Assembly (NCBI GenBank): GCA_019637355.1
Contig: JAHBVT010000001.1
Coordinates: 930,001 to 994,000, forward strand
Length of the DNA: 64,000 nucleotides
Source of the DNA: Gemmatimonadaceae bacterium
Lineage (GTDB): Bacteria > Gemmatimonadota > Gemmatimonadetes > Gemmatimonadales > Gemmatimonadaceae
Direction: 5' to 3'
Program-made: the position numbers and the translations under genes
The notes under the pieces: generated by a model
Told to the model about the DNA's origin: nothing
What the model saw: only the letters and a program-made list of their open reading frames with translations
Database searches by the model: none
Shown: piece by piece, positions 37,479 to 44,371 of the stretch
Position numbering within the stretch: the first letter of the stretch is position 1
How the letters are laid out: each line of letters starts with the position of its first letter

Positions 37479-37553
37479 GGGGGCGTAGCTCAGTTTGGTT
37501 AGAGCACTCGACTGTCACTCGAGAGGTCGCGGGTTCGAGCCCCGTCGCTCCCG
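37479..37553 (+). tRNA. tRNA-Asp(GTC)
   Basis: Acceptor GGGGGCG pairs with CGCTCCC; anticodon loop CTGTCAC gives GTC; T-arm GGGTTCGAGCCCC; discriminator G. Confidence 0.96.
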
Positions 37554-37556
37554 TTG

Positions 37557-37616
37557 TACGGACGGATGGCGGCTGACGGATGCTTCAAGGCTTCCGTCAT
37601 CCGTCATCCGTCCGAG
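37557..37616. repeat. Heptad repeat hairpin between tRNA-Asp and tRNA-Leu
   Basis: Seven-base periodicity throughout (GACGGAT-type on the left, TCCGTCA repeated on the right); GACGGATGC and GCTTCCGTC form a stem-loop around TTCAAG. Confidence 0.75.
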
Positions 37617-37620
37617 AGTC

Positions 37621-37702
37621 GCCCTGGTGGTGAAATTGGTAGACACGCCATCTTGAGGGGGTGGTGCCGCAAGGCGTCGCGGTTCGAGTCCGCGCCAGGG
37701 CA
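37621..37702 (+). tRNA. tRNA-Leu(GAG)
   Basis: 82 nt with a long variable arm. Acceptor GCCCTGG pairs with CCAGGGC; anticodon loop TTGAGGG gives GAG; D-loop AATTGGTAGACAC typical of Leu tRNAs; discriminator A. Confidence 0.95.
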
Positions 37703-37731
37703 TTGGCTGGTCCCGGTGGGATCCTCTCCCC

Positions 37732-37803
37732 GCCACAGTAGCTCAGGGGTAGAGCACTCGATTCGTAATCGAGCGGTCGTGGGTTCAATTCCCACCTGTG
37801 GCT
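37732..37803 (+). tRNA. tRNA-Thr(CGT)
   Basis: Acceptor GCCACAG pairs with CTGTGGC; anticodon loop TTCGTAA gives CGT; T-arm GGGTTCAATTCCC; discriminator T. Last tRNA of the cluster. Confidence 0.96.
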
Positions 37804-37819
37804 CTCAGGTGCAGCTCCG

Positions 37820-37847
37820 ACGGCCCTTCGCCCACGCGAAGGGCCGT
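37820..37847 (+). terminator. 12-bp hairpin ending the tRNA cluster
   Basis: ACGGCCCTTCGC pairs with GCGAAGGGCCGT around loop CCAC, followed by TTAT. It lies 17 bases after tRNA-Thr. Confidence 0.75.
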
Positions 37848-37943
37848 TATGCGTCCGGTCCGGCCGTTGCGGTTGACAACACGGGACCCCTGCCGTCACA
37901 CTGGGGTAACGCAGTTCAACCACCACCAGGATAGGGACCCCTG

Positions 37944-38528
37944 ATGCGCCTCCTGCTCCCATCTGTCTTCGTCACGCTCACGGCCGCCTGCGCCAGCGGC
38001 GGTGGTTCGTCGGATCCGGCGCCGATTGCCGCGCCCGTCGTCCAGACCGAACGCATCGTGACCTCCTCCGGCGGCGGCGGCCTCGCCATCCAGGGGATGA
38101 ACCTCGACAACAACGTGCGGCTCCTCTCCACCGGCACGGTCGCGCAGGTCTGGTCGGTGCTGCCGGCCGTCTACGGCGACCTCGCCATCCCGCTCACGGT
38201 CAAGGACGACAACCGCAAGATGATCGGCAACGAGGGCTGGCGCACGCGTCGGCAGATCGGCCGCGTGCCGATGCAGCGCTATCTCGAGTGCGGCCGCTCC
38301 GGCGGTATCGAGAACGCCGAGACCTACACCATCTCGATGACCATCGTGACGACCGTGACGGCCAATCCCGACGGTGGCTCGGTCGTGGCCACGCTGGTCA
38401 CGGCCACCGGGCGCAACCCGATCACCTCAAGCACGCAGGAAGTGCGCTGCGCCTCGACCGGCGACCTCGAGATTCGCATCCGCGATATGGTCCAGCAGCG
38501 CGTGGTCGCCTTGGGCAACGCGCCCTAA
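37944..38528 (+). CDS. Hypothetical lipoprotein
   Basis: 194 residues with a lipoprotein signal (MRLLLPSVFVTLTAAC, then ASGGG). The mature part is beta-rich ('LAIQGMNLDNNVRLLSTGTV', 'TYTISMTIVTTVTANPDGGS') with two cysteines ('YLECGRSGG', 'EVRCASTG') that could form a disulfide. No family is recognised. It is convergent with the gene at 38568 across a shared hairpin. Confidence 0.75.
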   Translation: MRLLLPSVFVTLTAACASGGGSSDPAPIAAPVVQTERIVTSSGGGGLAIQGMNLDNNVRLLSTGTVAQVWSVLPAVYGDLAIPLTVKDDNRKMIGNEGWRTRRQIGRVPMQRYLECGRSGGIENAETYTISMTIVTTVTANPDGGSVVATLVTATGRNPITSSTQEVRCASTGDLEIRIRDMVQQRVVALGNAP

Positions 38529-38550
38529 GGCACGCCGACCCGTCGGACCC

Positions 38551-38583
38551 GCGCGCCCGGTCGTTCGCTACGACCGGGCGCGC
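38551..38583. terminator. Bidirectional 13-bp terminator hairpin
   Basis: GCGCGCCCGGTCG pairs with CGACCGGGCGCGC around loop TTCGCTA (38564-38570). The stop codon of the minus-strand gene (38570-38568) sits inside the loop. Confidence 0.75.
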
Positions 38584-39641
38584 TTCGTTCCGCGGATGGC
38601 CCAGGTGGCCAGCGCGCCTCCGACGGCGAGCCCGAGCAGCAGGGGCAGGCCGCCGTGCAGGGGCCCCGGTCGGCGCGGAGGCACCTCGGTACGCAGCGCC
38701 GCCCGGGCAAACACCGCCATCGGCTCGCCGGTCAGGCGCGGGTACGCCTCGGCGAGGGCCTCGTCGCTCGCCCAGAGCCGGGCAAAGCTCGCCTCGCCGA
38801 GGTGCTCGCGCAGCAAGGCCAGGGTGACGGTCGGGAGCGTCGGGCGGCTGACGGTGCCCGCCCGGAGCACGCGGCGCGTGGCGCCGCGGGGCGGGGCGGG
38901 CACCTCGACCTGATCCATCGGCCGCGCGCCGAACAGGGTGCGTTCGCAGGCGGCATCGTTGCCGGCCACGCAGGCGACGCTCACCGGCGAGAAAGCCGCC
39001 AAGAGCGCCGGCGCGCGTCCGGCGCGCGGCCGGTGGTCAAAGAACTCCGCGCTCGCGGAGTCGGTCCCGGTGCTGCGACCCTGGTCCGTCTCGAGCCACT
39101 GCTGCATTCCCGCGCCGGGCATCCCGTACGCGGCGTAGAAGCCGCAGGCGCCGATCACGCGGTCGCCGTCCAGCGGGCGCAACTGGGCTTGGTTGCGCCG
39201 AATGGCCACGACCACGATGCAGGGTTCGCCTTCGCGTGGCATCACGACATAGCGCGTGTACGCGCCGAAGAGTCGGTCCACGCGCACCACGTGCACGCGC
39301 ACCGGGACGCGCGGCGTGCCGAGGGCCGCGCCCACCGCCGCCAGGCGCTCGGCGAAGGCCTGACGCGTCGCGACGGGGACGTCCGGCTCGGCGCTGAGTT
39401 CGAAGGCCGCCGCGCTGCGACGCAGGCCGGCGGCGTGCGCGAGGATCTCGGTGCGTTCGATCACGCTGGAGATGCGACGTAGCGAGTCCGACGCCGCGGC
39501 GACTTCGCGCTGGGCGGCCGCGATTTGTGGATCACGCTGCATCAGGTCGTAGACGTCGAGTGCCGCGTCGCCGGGAATGAGCGCGGCGAACAGCGCCGCC
39601 GCCATCACGGTGCCGGCAAGCGGCAGGAGGAATCGGCGCAT
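38568..39641 (-). CDS. Exported protein of unknown function, last gene of YtrA-type operon
   Basis: 357 residues from ATG 39641, which overlaps the upstream stop (TGATG). It has an N-terminal signal or anchor (MRRFLLPLAGTVMAAALFAA) and a C-terminal membrane helix ('PLLLGLAVGGALATWAIRG'), so the body is predicted to be outside the cytoplasm. It contains a four-cysteine set ('GEPCIVVVA', 'IGACGFYAAYG', 'SVACVAGNDAACERT'). No known family is recognised. Its C-terminal part ('ASFARLWASDEALAEAYPRL' then 'TGEPMAVFARA') echoes the neighbour's 'ALGQSPEAFVAGWQAH' and hints at a shared fold. The open frame further upstream (to 40121) is antisense to nothing but overlaps the neighbour and is not coding. 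Confidence 0.7.
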   Translation of the reverse strand: MRRFLLPLAGTVMAAALFAALIPGDAALDVYDLMQRDPQIAAAQREVAAASDSLRRISSVIERTEILAHAAGLRRSAAAFELSAEPDVPVATRQAFAERLAAVGAALGTPRVPVRVHVVRVDRLFGAYTRYVVMPREGEPCIVVVAIRRNQAQLRPLDGDRVIGACGFYAAYGMPGAGMQQWLETDQGRSTGTDSASAEFFDHRPRAGRAPALLAAFSPVSVACVAGNDAACERTLFGARPMDQVEVPAPPRGATRRVLRAGTVSRPTLPTVTLALLREHLGEASFARLWASDEALAEAYPRLTGEPMAVFARAALRTEVPPRRPGPLHGGLPLLLGLAVGGALATWAIRGTKRARS

Positions 39642-40660
39642 CAGCGGGGCCTCCGGCGGGTGGCGGCGAACCCGAAGAGTGCGGACCAGGCCAGCACGCC
39701 GAGCACGGTGCCTGGGCGCGCGCGCGCGCGGTGCGCACCGGCGCCGGCGATGTGCGCCTGCCAGCCGGCGACGAACGCCTCGGGACTCTGCCCCAGTGCA
39801 CGCGCGAGCATCGGGACCGGATTGGCGGCCGAGTCGGTCGAGCTGCTCAGCGCCCGGAAGACCGCGGCTCCATCCCGCTCCACGGCGTAGCGGATCACGC
39901 TCTGTCGCAGTGGTCCGGCGATGGCGCCGCGTTCGCTGCCGGTGGAGTCGCCCGGATCGTACCACTGCGACCACGCGGTGGGGTCGAGGATGGCGACGCA
40001 GTCGTCCACCACGCCACGCGCGCAGCGCCGCGCGGGGCTCGAGGGATGCGTGACGAGCATCCGGTGTGAGAGATAGTGGGCGTCGAAGTCCGTGCTCGAT
40101 GAGATGGAGCTGCCGAGCCAACGCTCGGTGGCCGGGTGGCGCGCCACCAGGCGTACGGTGGCGTGGTCGCGCGCGGCCTTCGCGATCGCGGCGCTCGAGA
40201 GCGGGAAGGTCAGTGGGGCAGTGAAGCGCCGTTCGTTGCGTTCGCCGAGGGATTCGAGCAACGCGCGTGGCCGGACGAAGCGGACGTCGGGCTGACGCAC
40301 GGAGAGGCGCCAGCGCCCTCCCGCGAGCAGGTCGGCCGCCTCCACGCCGAAAGCCGCGACGAGTTCAGCCTGCGCGAGTTCGAATCCGCGCCGCAGCAAC
40401 CGCCGCTCGCCATCCGGCAGCGCGGCGGCATTGAATTGGATCTCGGCGCCGTGCACCACGAGCGACGTGTCGGAGACGGCGCGACCGACGTTGCGCAGCG
40501 AATCCAGGCGCTCGCGTGCCTCGCGCCACCGCGCGTTCAACCGATCGCGCTCGGCGTGGAGGGCGGGCAGGTCTCGCTGCGCGGTCGCCTCCTGCGCGGG
40601 CAGGGGGAACGCACCCACGCCCAGCGCAACGACGAGCGCGAGCATCAGTCGTTCAGACAT
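39641..40660 (-). CDS. Exported protein of unknown function in YtrA-type operon
   Basis: 339 residues. A signal peptide (MSERLMLALVVALGVGAFPL) precedes a coiled-coil-like stretch ('LPALHAERDRLNARWREAR') and a soluble domain; a hydrophobic helix near the C-terminus ('VLGVLAWSALFGFAA') ends in RRRPR. Two cysteines occur in 'PARRCARGVVDDCVAIL'. No enzymatic motif is visible. It overlaps the permease stop by eight bases, so it is part of the same translated unit and probably works with the ABC transporter at the membrane. Confidence 0.72.
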   Translation of the reverse strand: MSERLMLALVVALGVGAFPLPAQEATAQRDLPALHAERDRLNARWREARERLDSLRNVGRAVSDTSLVVHGAEIQFNAAALPDGERRLLRRGFELAQAELVAAFGVEAADLLAGGRWRLSVRQPDVRFVRPRALLESLGERNERRFTAPLTFPLSSAAIAKAARDHATVRLVARHPATERWLGSSISSSTDFDAHYLSHRMLVTHPSSPARRCARGVVDDCVAILDPTAWSQWYDPGDSTGSERGAIAGPLRQSVIRYAVERDGAAVFRALSSSTDSAANPVPMLARALGQSPEAFVAGWQAHIAGAGAHRARARPGTVLGVLAWSALFGFAATRRRPR

Positions 40661-41303
40661 CGATCAGCGTCCACGGCTCGACGAAGATCGCCAGCGGCCC
40701 CGGCCACTCGAAGAAGAACTTGCCCACCGACTCGGCGACGTTGGGGTAGCCGAGCAGCGCGAGTGAGCCGAGCGTCAGCGAGACGCCGACGAGGAGCGCG
40801 AGGAACACCGCCGCCGCCCGCTTGCCGGCCAGATACTGCAGCGCGAATGTCGCGCCGTAGGCAATCAAGCAGGCAAAGAGGAATCGCAGGGCCATCGCGC
40901 CCGGATACCCGCGCAGCAGCGGAGGCAGCTCGAGGTTCGCGAGCAGGAGCCACGCGCCGAGGTACAGCGCGATGGCGGGGAGCACCAGGGTGAGCGCGCC
41001 GGCGGCGAAGCGCATCGCGACCCAGCGGCTCCACGGGATCGGGAGTGACAGCGGGTACACGTGCCGCGTCTCGTGGTCGATCGTCCACGGCTGGGCGGCG
41101 AGGACGAAGGGACCGAACAGCGCGAGGAAGCCGAGCATCGGCCCGAGCGCCTGGAAGCCTTCCATCACGGCGATCTCGCCGCGCTGGAAGATGCCGCTGC
41201 CGAGTCGCCAGGCGAGGGCGGGGAAGAGGAAGGCGAGCAGGGCGAAGCCGCCGACGGTCAGTCGCGTCCACCGCCATTGCGTGCGGAAGACCATCGCGAA
41301 CAT
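40653..41303 (-). CDS. ABC transporter permease (YtrC/D-like)
   Basis: 216 residues from ATG 41303, which overlaps the ATPase stop (TGATG). It has six hydrophobic segments and no soluble domain. The cytoplasmic 'WTIDHETRHVYPLSLPIPWS' is typical of ABC-2-type exporter permeases of GntR-linked ABC systems. It probably dimerises and pairs with the ATPase at 41303-42211. The substrate is unknown; related systems respond to cell-wall antibiotics or affect membrane stress. Confidence 0.8.
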   Translation of the reverse strand: MFAMVFRTQWRWTRLTVGGFALLAFLFPALAWRLGSGIFQRGEIAVMEGFQALGPMLGFLALFGPFVLAAQPWTIDHETRHVYPLSLPIPWSRWVAMRFAAGALTLVLPAIALYLGAWLLLANLELPPLLRGYPGAMALRFLFACLIAYGATFALQYLAGKRAAAVFLALLVGVSLTLGSLALLGYPNVAESVGKFFFEWPGPLAIFVEPWTLIDV

Positions 41304-42211
41304 CAGCGCATCTCCGTGGTGATGGTGGTACGTGCGCCGCTCAGCAGCTCGACGAAGCTCTCTTCCAGGTCCAGGTCCTCGACTTCGCGTAGCTCCGCGC
41401 CGCTGCGCGCGAACCACTCACGCATCTCCGGCTGCCAGCCGCGCACCACCCAGGCCTCGGCGCTGGGGCCGCTGGCGACGCGACCGAGCAAGGCGAAGGG
41501 CAGGCTGTCCGTGGCCGCCGGCGCGCGCCCGACGCGCAGGCGCTTGATGCCGCTGCGGAACTCCTGCATCGGCAGCTCGGCGACGAGGCGGCCGCCGTCC
41601 ATCACGCCGACCCAATCGCAGATGCGCTCCTGCTCGTGCACGAGGTGCGAGGAGATCAGCACCGTGGCCCGCTGCGCCTCGACGAACTCCACCAGCGCGG
41701 CCAGCACGTCGCGGCGCACCACGGGGTCGAGGCCGTCGGTAGGTTCATCGAGCACGAGCAGGTCCGGCCGCTGGGCCAGCGCCAGCAGCATCATCAGCTT
41801 GCCAGCCTCGCCCTTGGACAGCGCGCTCACCTTCTGCGACTCGCGCAGGTGAAAGCGCTTGCGCAGCCGCTCGGCCTCGGCGTCGTCGAAGCCCGCGAAG
41901 AACGCCGCGTGATAGCGGATGCTCTCCTCGATCGTCAGGCGTCCATAGAGGTGCAGGCGCTCCGGCACGTAGCCGATGCGCGCCAGCGCCCGCGGCGCCT
42001 GCTCCGGCACCTGATGCCCGAGCACTTCGATCTGCCCGCCGTCCGCCGGCAACATCCCGAGCAACAGGCGGATGGTGCTGGTCTTGCCCGAGCCGTTGGG
42101 GCCGAGGAAGCCATAGATGGCGCCGGTGGGCACGCGCATCGAGAGATCACGGATGGCAAAGTCTCGTCCCGCCTTCCAAGCCAGATCGCGAATGCGAATG
42201 GCGTCCGTCAC
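41303..42211 (-). CDS. ABC transporter ATP-binding protein (YtrB-like)
   Basis: 302 residues from GTG 42211, overlapping the GntR stop. Walker A 'LGPNGSGKTSTIRLLLGM', Walker B 'LLVLDEPTDGLDPV', and H-switch 'VLISSHLVHEQER' are intact. The signature reads 'VSALSKGEAGKLMMLLALA', with LSKGE in place of LSGGQ, a change common in the YtrB-type exporter ATPases. The C-terminal 90 residues form an extra regulatory or dimerisation segment. Confidence 0.92.
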   Translation of the reverse strand: MTDAIRIRDLAWKAGRDFAIRDLSMRVPTGAIYGFLGPNGSGKTSTIRLLLGMLPADGGQIEVLGHQVPEQAPRALARIGYVPERLHLYGRLTIEESIRYHAAFFAGFDDAEAERLRKRFHLRESQKVSALSKGEAGKLMMLLALAQRPDLLVLDEPTDGLDPVVRRDVLAALVEFVEAQRATVLISSHLVHEQERICDWVGVMDGGRLVAELPMQEFRSGIKRLRVGRAPAATDSLPFALLGRVASGPSAEAWVVRGWQPEMREWFARSGAELREVEDLDLEESFVELLSGARTTITTEMR

Positions 42212-42585
42212 TTCTCCTCCGGGAGTTCGCGGTTCACGGCGTTCTGTATGTCGTTGTGGCTGAGGCCGAGGCGAGCGGCCTCGGCGAGCATCTGCTGCAC
42301 CAGCCGGCGGGCGGCGGCGCCGCGCTCGCGGCTCTTCGTCTCGGTGCCGACTGCGGCGATGAACGTGCCGGCGCCTTGGCGCATCTCGACGATTTGTTCG
42401 CGTTCGAGCTCGCGGTACGCCTGTACCACGGTCGCCGGGTTTACGCGGAGCGAGCCGGCCAGCGCACGCACGGAGGGCAGGGCATCACCTTCGGTGAGTT
42501 CACCAGAGGCGATCGCCACGCGCACGCGGTCCGCGATCTGGGCATAGATCGGGACGGGGCTGCGGGGGTCGATGCGAGAGAACAC
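42208..42585 (-). CDS. GntR family regulator, YtrA type
   Basis: 125 residues from GTG 42585. The winged-helix domain of GntR proteins fills the first 75 residues ('PVPIYAQIADRVRVAIASGE', 'LPSVRALAGSLRVNPATVVQ', 'REQIVEMRQGAGTF'); the short effector tail ('ARRLVQQMLAEAARLGLSHN') is that of the YtrA subfamily. Such repressors control the ABC operon they head. An inverted repeat AGTGTA-12-TACACT lies 15 bases upstream, between a TTGACA and the start, and is the likely autoregulatory operator. Confidence 0.93.
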   Translation of the reverse strand: MFSRIDPRSPVPIYAQIADRVRVAIASGELTEGDALPSVRALAGSLRVNPATVVQAYRELEREQIVEMRQGAGTFIAAVGTETKSRERGAAARRLVQQMLAEAARLGLSHNDIQNAVNRELPEEK

Positions 42586-42599
42586 TGTCGGTGCGATTT

Positions 42600-42623
42600 A
42601 GTGTATTGGTGTGGCAGTACACT
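42600..42623. promoter_or_regulatory. YtrA-like operator AGTGTA-N12-TACACT
   Basis: Perfect inverted hexamers separated by 12 bases, located between TTGACA (minus strand, 42647-42642) and the GntR start. The same half-sites are, to my knowledge, those of Bacillus YtrA (there with a 13-base spacer). Confidence 0.8.
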
Positions 42624-42659
42624 GGTACGCAGTCGACGGGCTGTCAAGGGGGGGCGGTT

Positions 42660-42850
42660 GCGACAGGGGAGGAGGGAGGGGGGTGACGGCGGGGAGAGGG
42701 GACAGGGGAGATGGTTGAGAGAGGGCAGACGGTCGGGAGATGGCCTTCTCTCAAGCTTCTCCCTTCTCCCAGCCATCTCCCTTCTCCCAACCATCTCCCT
42801 TCTCCCATCTCCCTGCCGTCACCCGCCTCCCCGTCTCCCGCCTCCCAGCG
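42660..42850. repeat. Large inverted heptad-repeat element
   Basis: The left arm carries GGGTGACGGCGGGGAGA (42681-42697) and the right arm the inverted core GCCGTCACCC (42815-42824). Between are GGGGAGA-type heptads, AAGCTT at the centre (42757-42762 area), and TTCTCCC/CATCTCC heptads including two 18-base tandem units. The whole could fold into a long imperfect hairpin. It is dispersed-repeat material upstream of the GntR promoter and downstream of the CoA-transferase gene. Confidence 0.75.
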
Positions 42851-42867
42851 TCCCCACCCACCGCGAC

Positions 42868-44154
42868 TTACAACCGAACCCGCGCTTCCTTCCGCAACCA
42901 ATCTCGAAAATCAGGATGCGCTATTCCGATCAGCAGCTCCGCCCGCTCCCGCAGCGACCGACCGTGCAGGTTGACGGCGCCGTACTCGGTAACGACCCAG
43001 TGCACGTGGCCGCGGGTGGTGACGACGCCGGCGCCTTCGTCGAGCACCGGCGCGATGCGGGAGACGGTGCCCTTGGCGGCGGTGCTTGGCAGCGCGATGA
43101 TCGGCTTGCCGCCGGCGGAGCGCGCGGCGCCGCGGATGAAGTCCATCTGGCCGCCGATGCCCGAATAGATGCGCGTGCCGATGGAGTCGGCGCAGACCTG
43201 GCCGCTCAAGTCCACCTGCAGCGCCGAGTTGATGGCGACGACCTTCGGGTTCCGTCCGATGCGGCCGGTGTCGTTGGTGTAGTCGCAACCCTCGAACAGG
43301 ATGCCCGGGTTGTCGTCGACGAAGTCGAAGACCTTGCGCGTGCCCATCACGAATGAGGTGACGATGCGCCCGAGCGCGAAGGCCTTGCGGCTGTTGGTGA
43401 TCGCACCGGTGGCGAAGAGATCCACCAAGCGGTCGGAGAACATCTCGGTGTGCACACCGAGGTCGCGCAGGTGGCCGAGGCGTGCGAGCACCGCGTCGGG
43501 GATCGCGCCGATGCCCATCTGCAGGGTGCTGCCATCCTCCACCAACCCGGCGACGATCTCGCCGATCTTGGCGATCGCCGGCGTCTCGGCCGCGGGTGCG
43601 TGCGCCGGCAGGGGGCGGTCGCTCTGCGTGAACGCGTCGAGCCGGCTGACGGGGAGCGCGGTGTCGCCGTGCGTGCGCGGCATCTGCGCGTTGATCTCGG
43701 CCAGCACCAGCGGGGCGAAGTCCACCGCGGCGCGGGCGGCGTCCACCGCCGTACCCAGGGAACAGAGGCCGTGCCGGTCCGGCGGCGACAGTTGCACCAG
43801 CGCGGCATCCAGTTGGACGATGCCCTTGCGGAACAGTCCGGGGACGTCGGAGAGGAAGATTGGCACGTAGTCCGCGCGGCCGGCGTTCACGGGCTCGCGC
43901 TGCGATGGACCCGTGAACAGCGAGACGCCGCGGAAGCGGCCCTGCATCCCCGGGGCCATCCAAGGTGCGGCGCCGTCGGTGTGCAGGTGGTAAAGCGTGA
44001 CGTTCTCGAGGTCCGTGCGACGGCACAGGGCTTCGAGCAGTGGGTGCGGCGTGGCGGCGGAGCCGTGCACGAAGACGCGCATCCCAGAACGGATGCGAGC
44101 GACGACGTCGTCGGCGGTGCCGGCGCGAGCTGCCCAATCGGACGTTGGAGGCAT
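42868..44154 (-). CDS. Acetyl-CoA hydrolase/transferase family protein (4-hydroxybutyrate CoA-transferase-like)
   Basis: 428 residues from ATG 44154 (MPPTSDWAARAG). It moves CoA between carboxylic acids. Family features are 'GSAATPHPLLEALCRRTD' near the N-terminus, 'INAQMPRTHGDTALPVSRLD', 'LQMGIGAIPDAVLARLG', 'GIGGQMDFIRGAARSAGGKP' and 'VVTEYGAVNLHGRSLRERA'. The length fits the 4-hydroxybutyrate/acetate CoA-transferase subfamily. The frame extends to 44229 but the promoter-like TACACT six bases before 44154 supports this start. Confidence 0.9.
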   Translation of the reverse strand: MPPTSDWAARAGTADDVVARIRSGMRVFVHGSAATPHPLLEALCRRTDLENVTLYHLHTDGAAPWMAPGMQGRFRGVSLFTGPSQREPVNAGRADYVPIFLSDVPGLFRKGIVQLDAALVQLSPPDRHGLCSLGTAVDAARAAVDFAPLVLAEINAQMPRTHGDTALPVSRLDAFTQSDRPLPAHAPAAETPAIAKIGEIVAGLVEDGSTLQMGIGAIPDAVLARLGHLRDLGVHTEMFSDRLVDLFATGAITNSRKAFALGRIVTSFVMGTRKVFDFVDDNPGILFEGCDYTNDTGRIGRNPKVVAINSALQVDLSGQVCADSIGTRIYSGIGGQMDFIRGAARSAGGKPIIALPSTAAKGTVSRIAPVLDEGAGVVTTRGHVHWVVTEYGAVNLHGRSLRERAELLIGIAHPDFRDWLRKEARVRL

Positions 44155-44160
44155 ACCCGA

Positions 44161-44166
44161 AGTGTA
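44161..44166 (-). promoter_or_regulatory. -10-like TACACT for CoA-transferase
   Basis: Minus-strand TACACT is followed by six bases and ATG 44154, fitting a leaderless transcript. Confidence 0.5.
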
Positions 44167-44195
44167 ACTCCGGTAACGAGTTGCGTCACGCACAC

Positions 44196-44224
44196 TTGAT
44201 GCCGTGTGCCGGCGGCGGTATGAT
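44196..44224 (+). promoter_or_regulatory. tRNA-Gly promoter TTGATG - 17 nt - TATGAT
   Basis: TTGATG (44196-44201) and TATGAT (44219-44224) with a 17-base spacer stand just before tRNA-Gly at 44234. This gives an independent view of the local sigma-70-type promoter consensus. Confidence 0.75.
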
Positions 44225-44233
44225 TCCACCCAC

Positions 44234-44306
44234 GCGGGCGTAGCTCAGTTGGTAGAGCGCCAGCTTCCCAAGCTGGATGTCGTGGGTTCGAACCCCATCG
44301 CCCGCT
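44234..44306 (+). tRNA. tRNA-Gly(CCC)
   Basis: Acceptor GCGGGCG pairs with CGCCCGC; anticodon loop TTCCCAA gives CCC; T-arm GGGTTCGAACCCC; discriminator T. Confidence 0.97.
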
Positions 44307-44322
44307 CTGCAGGTCCTGATTG

Positions 44323-44361
44323 GGTCCCTTTGGCCGGCGGCCGCAGGGACCTTCTCATTTC
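44323..44361 (+). terminator. Hairpin plus T-rich tract after tRNA-Gly
   Basis: GGTCCCT pairs with AGGGACC around an inner GGCC-GGC-GGCC hairpin, followed by TTCTCATTTC. It lies just upstream of the CNNM gene at 44372. Confidence 0.75.
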
Positions 44362-44371
44362 TCACAGGTGA

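Noticed and set aside
37557-37616. CRISPR-like array among the tRNA genes
   Set aside because: The repeats are seven-base units without spacers and no cas genes are present.
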